From the NCBI GenBank assembly GCA_030950825.1, contig JAUZQT010000072.1:1-12330 (forward strand): 12,330 nt of DNA, in the 5' to 3' direction. A program made the position numbers and the translations under genes. Below are positions 1-5,702 of this stretch, piece by piece. Origin of the DNA: Mariprofundaceae bacterium (GTDB lineage Bacteria; Pseudomonadota; Zetaproteobacteria; Mariprofundales; Mariprofundaceae). Positions within the stretch are counted from its first letter, which is position 1. The number at the start of each line of letters is the position of its first letter. The notes beneath the pieces were generated by a model. The model was not told the origin of the DNA, did not search any database, and was given only the letters and a program-made list of their open reading frames with translations.

Positions 1-797
1 AACCATTCAGGCAATGGCGAGCTCATCAAGTGATGCGCTGCTGGTGTTGAATAGAACACCACAATCGACCAGAAATGCAAGTGACCCACACGATGTGAAT
101 ACAAGGGGTTACCCGTGACTTTCGGTACAATATAATAGGTAATCGCAGCCGCAACTGGTGTAATTAACAAGCCCAGTACATTATGGGCAAACCACCATGT
201 CATATACGCTTCATTCAAACCCGTTAAGTGCAAAAATTCGGGCAAGTTACCAATCAAGAATACAATAATCAACATGAAGAACGAGCCTGCAAAGAACCAG
301 TTGGTTGTATAGATACCCTGTGTACGACGCGTTACAATCGACATAAAGATATTTACAAACAACGGCAGCACCATTGCCAAAGCAATATACAAATCAATCG
401 GCCAAATAAAATCAGAGTACTCGCGACCAGACGTCATGCCAAACCACAATGTAGAAAGTGCAAGCATCAGACCAACATTCCATAACATGCAGTTCCAAAC
501 ACCCAGCTTTTCAGACCATAATTTGGTATTGCCCAGAGCTGGAACGATGTACATCGCAGAGGCTGCAAACGCGCCCACAATCCAACCAAAAATCACTGTA
601 TGCACATGCACCTGGCGCATATGGCCAAACTGTAATGCATACAAATGCGTAAACCAATCTGGAAATGCCAACTTCGCCGCATTAAACGAGCCTATTCCCG
701 CACCAATAATAAACCACATAATACACGAAAAACCAAAGAATAACGCGGCTGTACCGCCAGGAATATCCTTTTCTTTCGCAAACAAATACTTAAGCAT
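1..797 (-). CDS. ccoN: cbb3-type cytochrome c oxidase subunit I (CcoN-like), C-terminus beyond the window
   Basis: This is the catalytic subunit of a cbb3-type haem-copper oxidase, which reduces O2 to water in the inner membrane. The first 265 residues are visible; the family is usually about 470-490 residues long. R61-Q-V-H64 followed by VIF matches the low-spin haem b ligand region. WWFAHN carries a CuB ligand at H205. H255-H256 form the CuB His pair, and Y249 sits where the cross-linked active-site tyrosine of cbb3 enzymes lies. Spacing among H205, Y249 and H255/H256 matches the Pseudomonas stutzeri enzyme as I recall it, offset by two. The late motifs with the haem b3 ligand are outside the window. 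A GGGGTGAG ribosome site precedes ATG 797. It follows the 35-residue gene by 56 bases, probably in one operon. No ccoO is seen inside the window. Confidence 0.9.
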   Translation of the reverse strand, partial: MLKYLFAKEKDIPGGTAALFFGFSCIMWFIIGAGIGSFNAAKLAFPDWFTHLYALQFGHMRQVHVHTVIFGWIVGAFAASAMYIVPALGNTKLWSEKLGVWNCMLWNVGLMLALSTLWFGMTSGREYSDFIWPIDLYIALAMVLPLFVNIFMSIVTRRTQGIYTTNWFFAGSFFMLIIVFLIGNLPEFLHLTGLNEAYMTWWFAHNVLGLLITPVAAAITYYIVPKVTGNPLYSHRVGHLHFWSIVVFYSTPAAHHLMSSPLPEW

Positions 798-853
798 TTA
801 CTCACCCCTTTTTTTTAAATTAAAATCCAACAACCTTCGAACAATAAAACCAC

Positions 854-961
854 TCATTCCTCTTGGTCTTCGTCATGCGCTCCAGGCATCAATAGATACC
901 ATGCGAACCACATACTCGAAAACGCCAAAACAATCCCCAACACTGATGCAACTGCCGCCAT
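854..961 (-). CDS. 35-residue single-pass membrane protein upstream of ccoN
   Basis: This small gene encodes 35 residues, starting MAAVASVLGI and ending HDEDQEE. One hydrophobic helix spans about residues 4-25 and contains WFAWYLLM; a short acidic tail follows. A good ribosome site (AGGGAG) lies 6 bases before ATG 961. It sits 28 bases after the 87-residue gene and 56 bases before ccoN on the same strand. I do not recognise the family. By size, position and topology it could be a small oxidase subunit, in the way CcoQ/FixQ or CcoH accompany classical cbb3 enzymes, but no CcoQ signature is visible and this is inference. The ribosome site and operon position make it more than a chance reading frame. 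Confidence 0.65.
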   Translation of the reverse strand: MAAVASVLGIVLAFSSMWFAWYLLMPGAHDEDQEE

Positions 962-989
962 ATTACTCTCCCTAACCTTGATTAATTAA

Positions 990-1253
990 TTATTCTTTCT
1001 GATAACCTTCGCGAATCGCATGCAACTTCAAGGCATAACCCAAAATCCACACAAACATAACACCAAAAATAATCATCACCCAGTTACCAAAACCTTCAAA
1101 GGTAAATGGCGAATACGCATCAGCCCCCCACAAACCAGCTTCAGGAAACGGACCGCGTCCCACTGCCAATTGGGTAGCAATGGTAAACACAGAGCCATTA
1201 CCCATACCTGTAACGAAACCCGCTACAATAATTAGCCACACTGAATTTTTCAT
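990..1253 (-). CDS. 87-residue two-helix membrane protein, first gene of the ccoN unit
   Basis: The protein has two hydrophobic segments, about residues 4-28 (VWLIIVAGFVTGMGNGSVF) and 57-76 (WVMIIFGVMFVWILGYALKL). A Gly/Pro/aromatic-rich loop separates them and the tail is basic. Start ATG 1253 follows a very strong ribosome site (GGAGGAG) at 6 bases, better than those of its neighbours. It is the first gene of the leftward unit leading to the 35-residue gene and ccoN, so the promoter should lie in 1254-1402. I do not recognise the family. No haem or copper motif is obvious. An accessory or structural subunit of the oxidase is the simplest reading of its place, but it is inferred from context only. 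Confidence 0.75.
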   Translation of the reverse strand: MKNSVWLIIVAGFVTGMGNGSVFTIATQLAVGRGPFPEAGLWGADAYSPFTFEGFGNWVMIIFGVMFVWILGYALKLHAIREGYQKE

Positions 1254-1402
1254 ACTCTCCTCCCTGTTAAAATTACATTAAATCAATTTTAATCTTCGCA
1301 AAGATTATGGAGATTTAACGGTGTGTCAAGCCCATAAGTCACTTGGGGTTATCAAAACAGCCAACATTGCCAAACAGTCTATTCACCCTCATAATCCCAC
1401 AC
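1254..1402. promoter_or_regulatory. Divergent promoter region with overlapping palindromes
   Basis: This AT-rich gap separates the leftward oxidase unit (start 1253) from the rightward small gene (start 1403), so it should hold promoters for both. Two overlapping inverted repeats are visible. At 1277-1293, ATTAAA and TTTAAT flank a 5-base centre. At 1290-1307, TAATCTT and AAGATTA flank CGCA. They lie 24-54 bases upstream of ATG 1253, where an operator or core promoter would be expected. No confident -35/-10 pair and no FNR-type TTGAT-N4-ATCAA box was found. Confidence 0.4.
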
Positions 1403-1597
1403 ATGCGTGAATTGCTTATTTATAGTATCAGTGCCTGTGCCTCATTATTTATCTTAGGCTATGTTGTTCACATGTTTATTGGCGGCTTGGTCAGCGAGCA
1501 AACAGAAGTCATTGCCATTATCGTAGTCTTAAGTATTGATTTAGCAGTCATGGCATGGATGGCAAGAGATATTCTTAAATCACGACAACAGCGCTAA
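1403..1597 (+). CDS. 64-residue two-helix membrane protein
   Basis: The protein starts MRELLIYSIS and has two hydrophobic helices, about residues 4-27 and 36-54, joined by a short GGLVSEQTE loop, with a basic tail (KSRQQR). I chose ATG 1403. An upstream TTG at 1343 in the same frame would add 20 residues, but neither start has a recognisable ribosome site. The gene runs against its surroundings: divergent from the 87-residue gene and convergent with the second leftward operon. I do not recognise the function. Small proteins of this shape are common beside respiratory genes. The missing ribosome site leaves the start, and to some degree expression, uncertain. Confidence 0.6.
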   Translation: MRELLIYSISACASLFILGYVVHMFIGGLVSEQTEVIAIIVVLSIDLAVMAWMARDILKSRQQR

Positions 1598-1624
1598 CCA
1601 AGAGCATATAGTTTCACCGTAGTG

Positions 1625-1837
1625 CTAGCGAAACAATGCAATAAAAACAATGAAAACAAACAGTAATGCGCTGAATAACAATTCAACACGTGCCGCCGAG
1701 ACCAATCAAAACCAATAGAACAAAACACTTACAATGCCCGCCGCTATTCAAATCAACACTGATTTGGCCGCGATAAAAGCAGCCAAAACCGCAACGTACC
1801 CGTTTTCAACAAAGGTCTTGGGTAAGGCAGTGTCCAT
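1625..1837 (-). pseudogene. Hydrophobic reading frame interrupted by two in-frame TGA codons
   Basis: One frame runs from ATG 1837 to TAG 1625-1627 (71 codons) with TGA at 1748-1750 and 1706-1708. The pieces are 29 residues (MDTALPKTFVENG..., then a hydrophobic stretch), 13 residues (IAAGIVSVLFYWF) and 26 residues (LVSAARVELL..., hydrophobic). If the TGAs are former sense codons (TGG or CGA), the product would be a small protein with two or three membrane segments. ATG 1837 lies 24 bases after the preceding gene's stop, with a weak AGG 7 bases before it, so it continues the operon. Minus-strand T-richness here would make any frame look hydrophobic, so chance is a real alternative. The first 29 codons could also be a free-standing peptide. 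Confidence 0.35.
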
Positions 1838-1861
1838 CTAACCTGAATAGCTTTCCGAAAC

Positions 1862-2323
1862 TTATTGATAAAAAGCCAAAGCCTTACTTACCGCAGGAAA
1901 GTCATCTTCAGAAAACTGCCCTTTATGAAAAACATACTGCTGCTTTCTCCCCCGCTCATCCACCCCTGTTAAGCCAAAAGACTTGCCCGCTTTATCCGAA
2001 AAAAACCGAATATCACGCATTAAAAGGCACTTTTTATTATTTTTAAGCCTCAAAGAAATTCTCTCTTTTGATATATCCAAAGCCACTGGTGCCGATGGCA
2101 TCAGCAACAAACGACGCAACACGCGCCCACCACCGACCATAAAAAAGAAAAAGCCCAGAAAGATCAGCACCTGCCCCATCACCTGATCATCACCTGTATA
2201 CCAATAACGCAAGCCTATTAACAATAAAAAGCCGACCGTAGGCACATATAGCAGCAAATCCCATATGATTCCCACCTTATCAGGGCGCAAAGAACACTTT
2301 ATTTCTCGCCATGCCTTAGCCAT
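1862..2323 (-). CDS. Two-helix membrane protein with a cytoplasmic PH-like tail, last intact gene of the cytochrome operon
   Basis: This 153-residue protein (MAKAWREIKC...) has hydrophobic segments at about residues 19-38 and 50-68, with WYTGDD between them. A soluble domain of about 80 residues follows (alternating beta-type stretches such as ISLRLKN and RKQQYVFHKG). Two helices followed by a beta-rich tail resemble small bacterial PH-domain membrane proteins; that is a fold-level guess. I chose ATG 2323 over GTG 2344 because GGGAG lies 9 bases before it. Its first 8 bases overlap the end of the thioredoxin-like gene (ATGGCTAA), implying translational coupling. Function is unknown; assembly or regulation of the adjacent electron-transfer proteins would fit. 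Confidence 0.75.
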   Translation of the reverse strand: MAKAWREIKCSLRPDKVGIIWDLLLYVPTVGFLLLIGLRYWYTGDDQVMGQVLIFLGFFFFMVGGGRVLRRLLLMPSAPVALDISKERISLRLKNNKKCLLMRDIRFFSDKAGKSFGLTGVDERGRKQQYVFHKGQFSEDDFPAVSKALAFYQ

Positions 2324-2825
2324 TTTTAGATGCTCCCGCCACACGCTTTAAAACAGGCTCAATTTCAGCACGTAACACACGCCCTGGCGCAATATAATCC
2401 ACCTTTCCTTGCGCATTAATCACAAAGGTCCAAGGCTCGCCACGCACCTGAAAGGCATCGTATGCCTCTGGATTATAATATTGATCCATATGTAGAAAAT
2501 TAATTTTATCACCATAACGTTCCAGCATCACCTTTAACAACTGAAGTTGCTGATCGCATTGCGTACAATGACCTGGTGTCGCAAACTCCAAAACAATCGG
2601 CTTACCATCTTTCAAAGCCTCATCAAATGACAACTGGTACATACGCGCATCAGGGTAACGGTAACTCGTAAGCTTCGACATATCGCCACCTGCATCAGCC
2701 AACGTCTTCGTTTTTAGTGAAGGCACTTCCTGCCCTATGCGAAACACGCCGCCGCCGCCAAACTCCATATCACAAGAAGTTAATAAAAACAGAGTCACCA
2801 GAGCAGTCAAAAGATAACGGCTCAC
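2316..2825 (-). CDS. Periplasmic thioredoxin-fold lipoprotein
   Basis: This 169-residue protein has a lipoprotein signal peptide (LLTSC, lipidated Cys18), so it is anchored in a membrane facing the periplasm. It has a thioredoxin-like domain: strand PIVLEFATP, active-site pair C87-T-Q-C90 after GH, and GEPWTFVI supplying the cis-Pro loop at P131. Family members reduce, oxidise or shuttle disulphides, and TlpA/Sco-like relatives help mature cytochromes c and copper sites. No Sco copper-binding histidine pattern was identified. The GTG start at 2825 overlaps the previous stop as GTGA, with AGAGGA 7 bases upstream. Thiol service to the adjacent cytochrome c or an oxidase is inferred from the neighbours. 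Confidence 0.85.
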   Translation of the reverse strand: MSRYLLTALVTLFLLTSCDMEFGGGGVFRIGQEVPSLKTKTLADAGGDMSKLTSYRYPDARMYQLSFDEALKDGKPIVLEFATPGHCTQCDQQLQLLKVMLERYGDKINFLHMDQYYNPEAYDAFQVRGEPWTFVINAQGKVDYIAPGRVLRAEIEPVLKRVAGASKNG

Positions 2826-3337
2826 GTTAAATCCTCTTTGCTATAACAAGTTTTAAAAATGTTATAAGCCCATATAAAGTTTGCAACAAGAACCAATGTT
2901 CCAAATATACCCATTGTTGCCAGCCATGGCCTTACAATTGCTTCAACCTCAACTGGTGTTACATGCTCACTTGCAATACCGCCAGCAACACCCGCCACCG
3001 TAAAGAAAACCACCATACCAATCAATCCAAGATTGTGTACCCAGAAATGCCACTTCACCAGCTTCATACTATAAATTGGGCGCTTCACCAAACGCGGTAC
3101 AATATAATAAATTGCGGCAAAAATCGCCATCTCCACCCAGCACAATAGGTTAATATGCGTATGTGCACGCACGATCAAGTTACCATGCATCCGATGATCC
3201 ACAAAATGTCGAAATTCATGAATACCTCCCATTAAAGCACCCCATGAAAAGCCAATCATACTGTAAATCACACAAGCAAAAATAAACCATAGCGTATATT
3301 TTACATATTCCTCATCTTCCCACGGCTGTTGCACCAT
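2822..3337 (-). CDS. Short haem-copper oxidase subunit I-like membrane protein (four helices)
   Basis: This 171-residue protein has four predicted helices at about residues 15-39, 59-80, 96-120 and 136-160. It resembles the early helices of CcoN/NorB-type subunit I: RAHTHINLLCW with H59/H61, YYIVPRL, then WHFWVHNLG with H97/H101. The region that would hold CuB ligands and the haem-haem helix of a true oxidase is absent, so it cannot be a complete oxygen or NO reductase. Short proteins of this kind occur in proteobacteria, to my recollection without a settled role. The histidines could bind haem b (inference). I chose ATG 3337 (GGGGGAG at 5 bases) over GTG 3340. It overlaps the cytochrome stop as TGATG, so both are probably made together. 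Confidence 0.8.
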   Translation of the reverse strand: MVQQPWEDEEYVKYTLWFIFACVIYSMIGFSWGALMGGIHEFRHFVDHRMHGNLIVRAHTHINLLCWVEMAIFAAIYYIVPRLVKRPIYSMKLVKWHFWVHNLGLIGMVVFFTVAGVAGGIASEHVTPVEVEAIVRPWLATMGIFGTLVLVANFIWAYNIFKTCYSKEDLT

Positions 3338-3924
3338 CACCTCTCCCCCGTTGCTTCAGAATCTTTATCTCGAATATCTTTATATTTTTCTTTCCAAGCA
3401 TCTGGCGCCCATGTGTTCACCATCGCATCAATAAATGGCGACTCTCCTTTGGGAGGAACTGGCGATGAAGCAGAGCCCTGCTCTGAAATTAACTGCGATA
3501 AATATACAGCCATTAAATGCCGTTCCTGCTCGGACATTTCTGCCACATAAAAAGCCTGCTTGGGCTTTGGCCCGTGATCCATCGTCTCATGACCATATAC
3601 AGGCTCAGGATCCGCCAGAAAATCTTCAATCCACTGCAATGTTCGCTTACTTCCAGTACCATCAAGGTTATTGCCCATATTGGTTCCACCGCGCATGGCT
3701 CGATGACACTCAGTACAGGCAGCTTCGCGAAAAATAAGCGAACCTTTTTGCCCTTCAGCACTCAAATCATAGTGGGTTTTCTGCTCAAACAGCGGTTCAT
3801 CGCGCGTAAACATTAAATACTGCATCACAGCAAAAGCAATACTCGCTAGAATTACAAAGGCTCCAGCCACGATGAACATAAGTTTTTCGCCAGTTTTCAA
3901 ACGTTGTTTGTTGTCTTCTTTCAT
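3337..3924 (-). CDS. Membrane-anchored monohaem cytochrome c
   Basis: This 195-residue protein has a charged N-terminus and one uncleaved helix at about residues 15-38. It then has a periplasmic domain with a single haem c site, C70-T-E-C73-H74, in a context (LIFREAACTECH) typical of class I cytochromes. M115 or M130 could be the distal ligand. The C-terminal 50 residues are Pro/Lys/Asp-rich. The size and anchor recall NorC and CcoO, but it is only a loose match and is paired with a truncated subunit I-like protein instead of a full one. It is the first gene of a four-gene overlapping operon. No ribosome site precedes ATG 3924, and a promoter-like sequence ends about 10 bases upstream, so a near-leaderless transcript is possible. 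Confidence 0.85.
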   Translation of the reverse strand: MKEDNKQRLKTGEKLMFIVAGAFVILASIAFAVMQYLMFTRDEPLFEQKTHYDLSAEGQKGSLIFREAACTECHRAMRGGTNMGNNLDGTGSKRTLQWIEDFLADPEPVYGHETMDHGPKPKQAFYVAEMSEQERHLMAVYLSQLISEQGSASSPVPPKGESPFIDAMVNTWAPDAWKEKYKDIRDKDSEATGER

Positions 3925-3933
3925 AGGCGAGGC

Positions 3934-3961
3934 ATTATCCGCCTCAAACGATGGTTTGCAA
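3934..3961 (-). promoter_or_regulatory. Candidate promoter for the cytochrome c operon
   Basis: On the minus strand TTGCAA (3961-3956) and GATAAT (3939-3934) are separated by 16 bases, matching the sigma70 consensus at 4/6 and 5/6. Transcription would start only about 3 bases before ATG 3924, which agrees with the absence of a ribosome site. An inverted repeat, GAGGC (3929-3933) with GCCTC (3941-3945), overlaps the -10. The lipoprotein gene on the other strand starts at 3975, so the two promoters must share this 50-base gap. Confidence 0.35.
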
Positions 3962-3974
3962 CAAGGAGCTTATA

Positions 3975-4391
3975 ATGTATTTCCGTTTTATATTTGGTTT
4001 CATCATCATATCCATGATGCAGGGCTGCTTAACCCAAGCAGATCAACAACAACACGCTGGAAAAATGATCAATCAGCTTCATCAGGCCATTCAACTTCAA
4101 CAATGGGATAACGCCATACAGCTCTTCGACCCAAGTTTCTTTAAGTCCGAGCCCCAAAATATATGGAAGCAAAAACTTATCACTTTGCAAGACACACTTG
4201 GAGCCATCAAAGGTTTCAATATCATTTCATCATCCAAAGATCCACGCTTTGGCGGTGATTTTTATATATATATCATCTCGGTTCAACATGAGCATGGCTT
4301 CAGCCATGAGACAATCACTATTTTCAAAGGTTTGGATGAGCGGCCTTTAATGGTTACAGGATACCAAATCAGAGCGCAGAAAAACCAATGA
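3975..4391 (+). CDS. Small lipoprotein, divergent from the cytochrome operon
   Basis: This 138-residue protein begins with a lipoprotein signal (MYFRFIFGFI, then MMQGC with Cys18). An amphipathic helix rich in Gln follows (NQLHQAIQLQQWDNAIQLF), and then a beta-rich part (FYIYIISVQHEHG, ETITIFKGL). This helix-then-sheet order resembles small NTF2-like or Cys-less lipoprotein domains, but I cannot assign a family. I chose ATG 3975 because AAGGAG lies 6 bases upstream; the in-frame ATG at 3951 has no such site. It overlaps the next gene by ATGA, so the two lipoproteins are an operon. A role with the divergent cytochrome operon is possible by position only. Confidence 0.75.
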   Translation: MYFRFIFGFIIISMMQGCLTQADQQQHAGKMINQLHQAIQLQQWDNAIQLFDPSFFKSEPQNIWKQKLITLQDTLGAIKGFNIISSSKDPRFGGDFYIYIISVQHEHGFSHETITIFKGLDERPLMVTGYQIRAQKNQ

Positions 4392-4744
4392 TCCAGTCAA
4401 AAATCATCATACTTTCACTTATCATTGGCCTATCTTCCTGCACTCAAATGACCGATACCAGCACACCAGAGGCAGTCGTCAACCAACTTACAGGGACATG
4501 GAAAAGCAATGACGGCAAAGTCATCTTTTATTCCGATGAAACTGCCAAAATGGTTTTTCCGCAACATACGCCACCAATCAAGCTCATTTCAGCCTATGAA
4601 ACAGTCAGAAAAAACAAAATCGGCATCAACCTCGGCGGATTTTGGAGTGGCCCTGCGCTGGTTGACACATCGAAAATGAGCGCATTACAATTAACCATCA
4701 CCTTCCCAGAAGAGAGTGCCATAGAGCTTATTAAGGAACCTTAG
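4388..4744 (+). CDS. Small lipoprotein, second of a pair
   Basis: This 118-residue protein has a signal peptide ending LSSC (lipidated Cys18) and a compact domain starting LTGTWKSNDGKVIFYSDE. A GTW...DG..I.F opening is typical of small beta-barrel lipocalin-like or META-like domains that bind ligands or act in assembly; this is a fold impression, not an identification. Start ATG 4388 overlaps the upstream stop as ATGA with only a weak ribosome site, so translation is probably coupled. It ends 12 bases from the convergent bolA stop, leaving no room for a separate terminator for each side. Confidence 0.72.
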   Translation: MIQSKIIILSLIIGLSSCTQMTDTSTPEAVVNQLTGTWKSNDGKVIFYSDETAKMVFPQHTPPIKLISAYETVRKNKIGINLGGFWSGPALVDTSKMSALQLTITFPEESAIELIKEP

Positions 4745-4756
4745 GACTGCGGAAAA

Positions 4757-5017
4757 TCAAGCCTTCGCATGAATACTTAACGCATGAATATTCGAAACAA
4801 ACTCTTCTCTAAGCGCTTGATTAATCAAACGATGGCAAGCAACCCGGCTTTGACCTGCAAAAGCGGGAGCCGTAATATAAACAATAAAGTGCCCACCCCC
4901 ACTTGCCTTCGCAGCTGCATGCTCCGCATGTTTCCATGACTCATCTTCAACACGCAATTCACTGGGGCTAAAAACCTGCATTAGAACAGCTTCTATTCTT
5001 TTGGCACGTTCACTCAT
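4757..5017 (-). CDS. bolA: BolA family protein
   Basis: This 86-residue cytoplasmic protein is of normal family length. The signature is clear: residues 33-44 (HAAAKASGGGHF), then F53-A-G-Q-S-R-V-A-C-H-R-L-I-N-Q-A-L, and the C-terminal IHALSIHAKA. BolA proteins work with monothiol glutaredoxins in iron-sulphur cluster handling, using the conserved C-terminal His (H78 here) and a second His/Cys in the variable loop. The class symbol is used loosely, since BolA and IbaG-type members are hard to separate by eye. It overlaps yhbY by ATGA (start 5017, yhbY stop 5014-5016), so the two are co-translated. Confidence 0.9.
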   Translation of the reverse strand: MSERAKRIEAVLMQVFSPSELRVEDESWKHAEHAAAKASGGGHFIVYITAPAFAGQSRVACHRLINQALREEFVSNIHALSIHAKA

Positions 5018-5382
5018 TTCTTTGCTTTAACATGAAACAAATGAGCTGATGAAGCTTTTTTAGCCTGCGATCGATGTTTCACATCATGGGGTGCAAACGT
5101 TTTATTAGCACTCTCTTGACGCTTACGATAAATAATAAAAACTTTGCCAATATGATGAATCAACTCTGCTGAAACCTGTTGACACAACTTTTCAACTGCC
5201 GCGAGGCGCTCATTGCGCTCACCCTGCTGCACATGAACCTTGATGAGCTCGTGGGTATTTAAGGAAATATCGGTTTCAGCAATAACACCTTCAGACACAC
5301 CATGCTGACCAATACGAATAACTGGTTTGAGATGATGGGCTGCTGCTTTTAATTCTTTGCGTTGTCTACTATTGACGGGCAT
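5014..5382 (-). CDS. yhbY: YhbY/CRM-domain ribosome assembly RNA-binding protein
   Basis: This 122-residue protein opens with a single CRM (CRS1-YhbY) domain: RQRKELKAAAHHLKPVIRIG, the G25-Q-H-G28 loop that defines the family, GVIAETDISLNTHELIKV, then ELIHHIGKVFIIYRK. Family members bind precursor 50S ribosomal particles. E. coli YhbY is about 97 residues; this copy carries a basic, probably disordered extension (residues about 92-122, rich in Lys, Ala and His). ATG 5382 follows AGAGAG at 6 bases. It is the first gene of yhbY-bolA; the promoter should lie in the repeat-bearing gap to its right. Confidence 0.93.
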   Translation of the reverse strand: MPVNSRQRKELKAAAHHLKPVIRIGQHGVSEGVIAETDISLNTHELIKVHVQQGERNERLAAVEKLCQQVSAELIHHIGKVFIIYRKRQESANKTFAPHDVKHRSQAKKASSAHLFHVKAKK

Positions 5383-5400
5383 AAAGTCTCTCTGTTGTGA

Positions 5401-5576
5401 TTGATCGTTGTCAGGTTCCTTGCCCTGAATAAGTCACAAATACTGTCGTGTCCGTGCTTGCCCCTTTATCCGCAACGAATTCTTTGCCAGTCGACCGTAT
5501 CCATTGGTACGGCATCCCGACAAAAAATTCGTTGCAAATAATAGGTTCTTCACAATCATCACAACGAGTTATGAAT
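5401..5576. repeat. Element R1: first copy of a diverged intergenic repeat with nested hairpin
   Basis: Six short blocks recur in the same order at R2 (6613-6743): TTGATCGT (5401), TCACAAATACTG (5434), GCTTG..CCTTT (5456), CGTTGC (5530), GGTTCT...CAATCATC (5544) and CGA.T.ATGAAT (5565). The last 33 bases align without gaps at 26/33. Between blocks 3 and 4, R1 has a nested hairpin: GCAACGAATT (5472-5481) pairs perfectly with AATTCGTTGC (5526-5535), and CCGTA pairs with TACGG inside. It lies between the divergent yhbY and GGDEF genes. It could be a structured RNA, a cis element or the remains of a small gene on the minus strand. Confidence 0.6.
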
Positions 5577-5584
5577 TTTCCAGG
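5411..5584 (-). pseudogene. Possible remnant coding frame inside R1
   Basis: On the minus strand one frame stays open for 57 codons between stops at 5587-5585 and 5413-5411. It reads protein-like: FITRCDDCEEPIIC, then MPYQWIRSTGKEFVADKG. It has no ATG before codon 24 (ATG 5515). The matching frame in R2 gives FMNRRDDCAEP, then SSKGTSKAASA and a stop. Substitutions between the copies in the best block fall mostly at third positions (4 third, 2 second, 1 first), and the gap between the CAATCATC block and the CCTTT block differs by 54 bases, a multiple of three. This hints at descent from a coding sequence, but the counts are small. Confidence 0.25.
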
Positions 5585-5643
5585 TTAGAACCAACATTCA
5601 GAATAGGGCACAGTATGCAAATATACAAAAAAAATGGTAGTTA

Positions 5644-5672
5644 TAGACAGGTCGTTTAGGATATTTCATACT
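5644..5672 (+). promoter_or_regulatory. Candidate sigma70 promoter for the GGDEF gene
   Basis: TAGACA (5644-5649) and CATACT (5667-5672) are separated by exactly 17 bases, matching TTGACA/TATAAT at 5/6 and 4/6. The predicted start is about 25 bases before ATG 5703, downstream of element R1, so R1 would not be in this transcript. A strong AGGGGGG ribosome site lies just before the start codon. Confidence 0.45.
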
Positions 5673-5702
5673 TGTTAATGGATCAAGACAAGGGGGGCGC
5701 AG

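Noticed and set aside
436..975. A 179-codon plus-strand open frame across the ccoN start region
   Set aside because: It is antisense to ccoN and the 35-residue gene, its product has no domain-like pattern, and the minus strand carries clear CcoN ligands and ribosome sites.
1254..1402. An FNR/ANR box controlling the oxidase unit
   Set aside because: The best candidate near 1344-1356 matches ATCAA in one half only; the other half is not TTGAT.
1592..1630. Bidirectional terminator between the convergent genes (CGCTA/TAGCG)
   Set aside because: The stem is only 5 bp with a loop of about 29 bases and no T-tract follows on either strand.
1706..1750. TGA recoding (selenocysteine or tryptophan) in the interrupted frame
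   Set aside because: No selenocysteine insertion hairpin is evident after either TGA, neighbouring genes use TGA as a normal stop, and decay or chance is simpler.
3337..3924. NorC of a nitric oxide reductase
   Set aside because: The cytochrome has a similar layout, but the partner lacks the helices and metal ligands of NorB, so a NO reductase cannot be supported.
4767..4792. Direct repeat GCATGAATA twice near the bolA stop
   Set aside because: It encodes the IHALSIHAKA tail of BolA, a conserved protein feature, so it is not a separate element.
5383..5702. A cyclic di-GMP riboswitch before the GGDEF gene
   Set aside because: The gap has hairpins, but I find none of the conserved GEMM-I or type II core motifs, and the likely promoter lies downstream of the hairpins.
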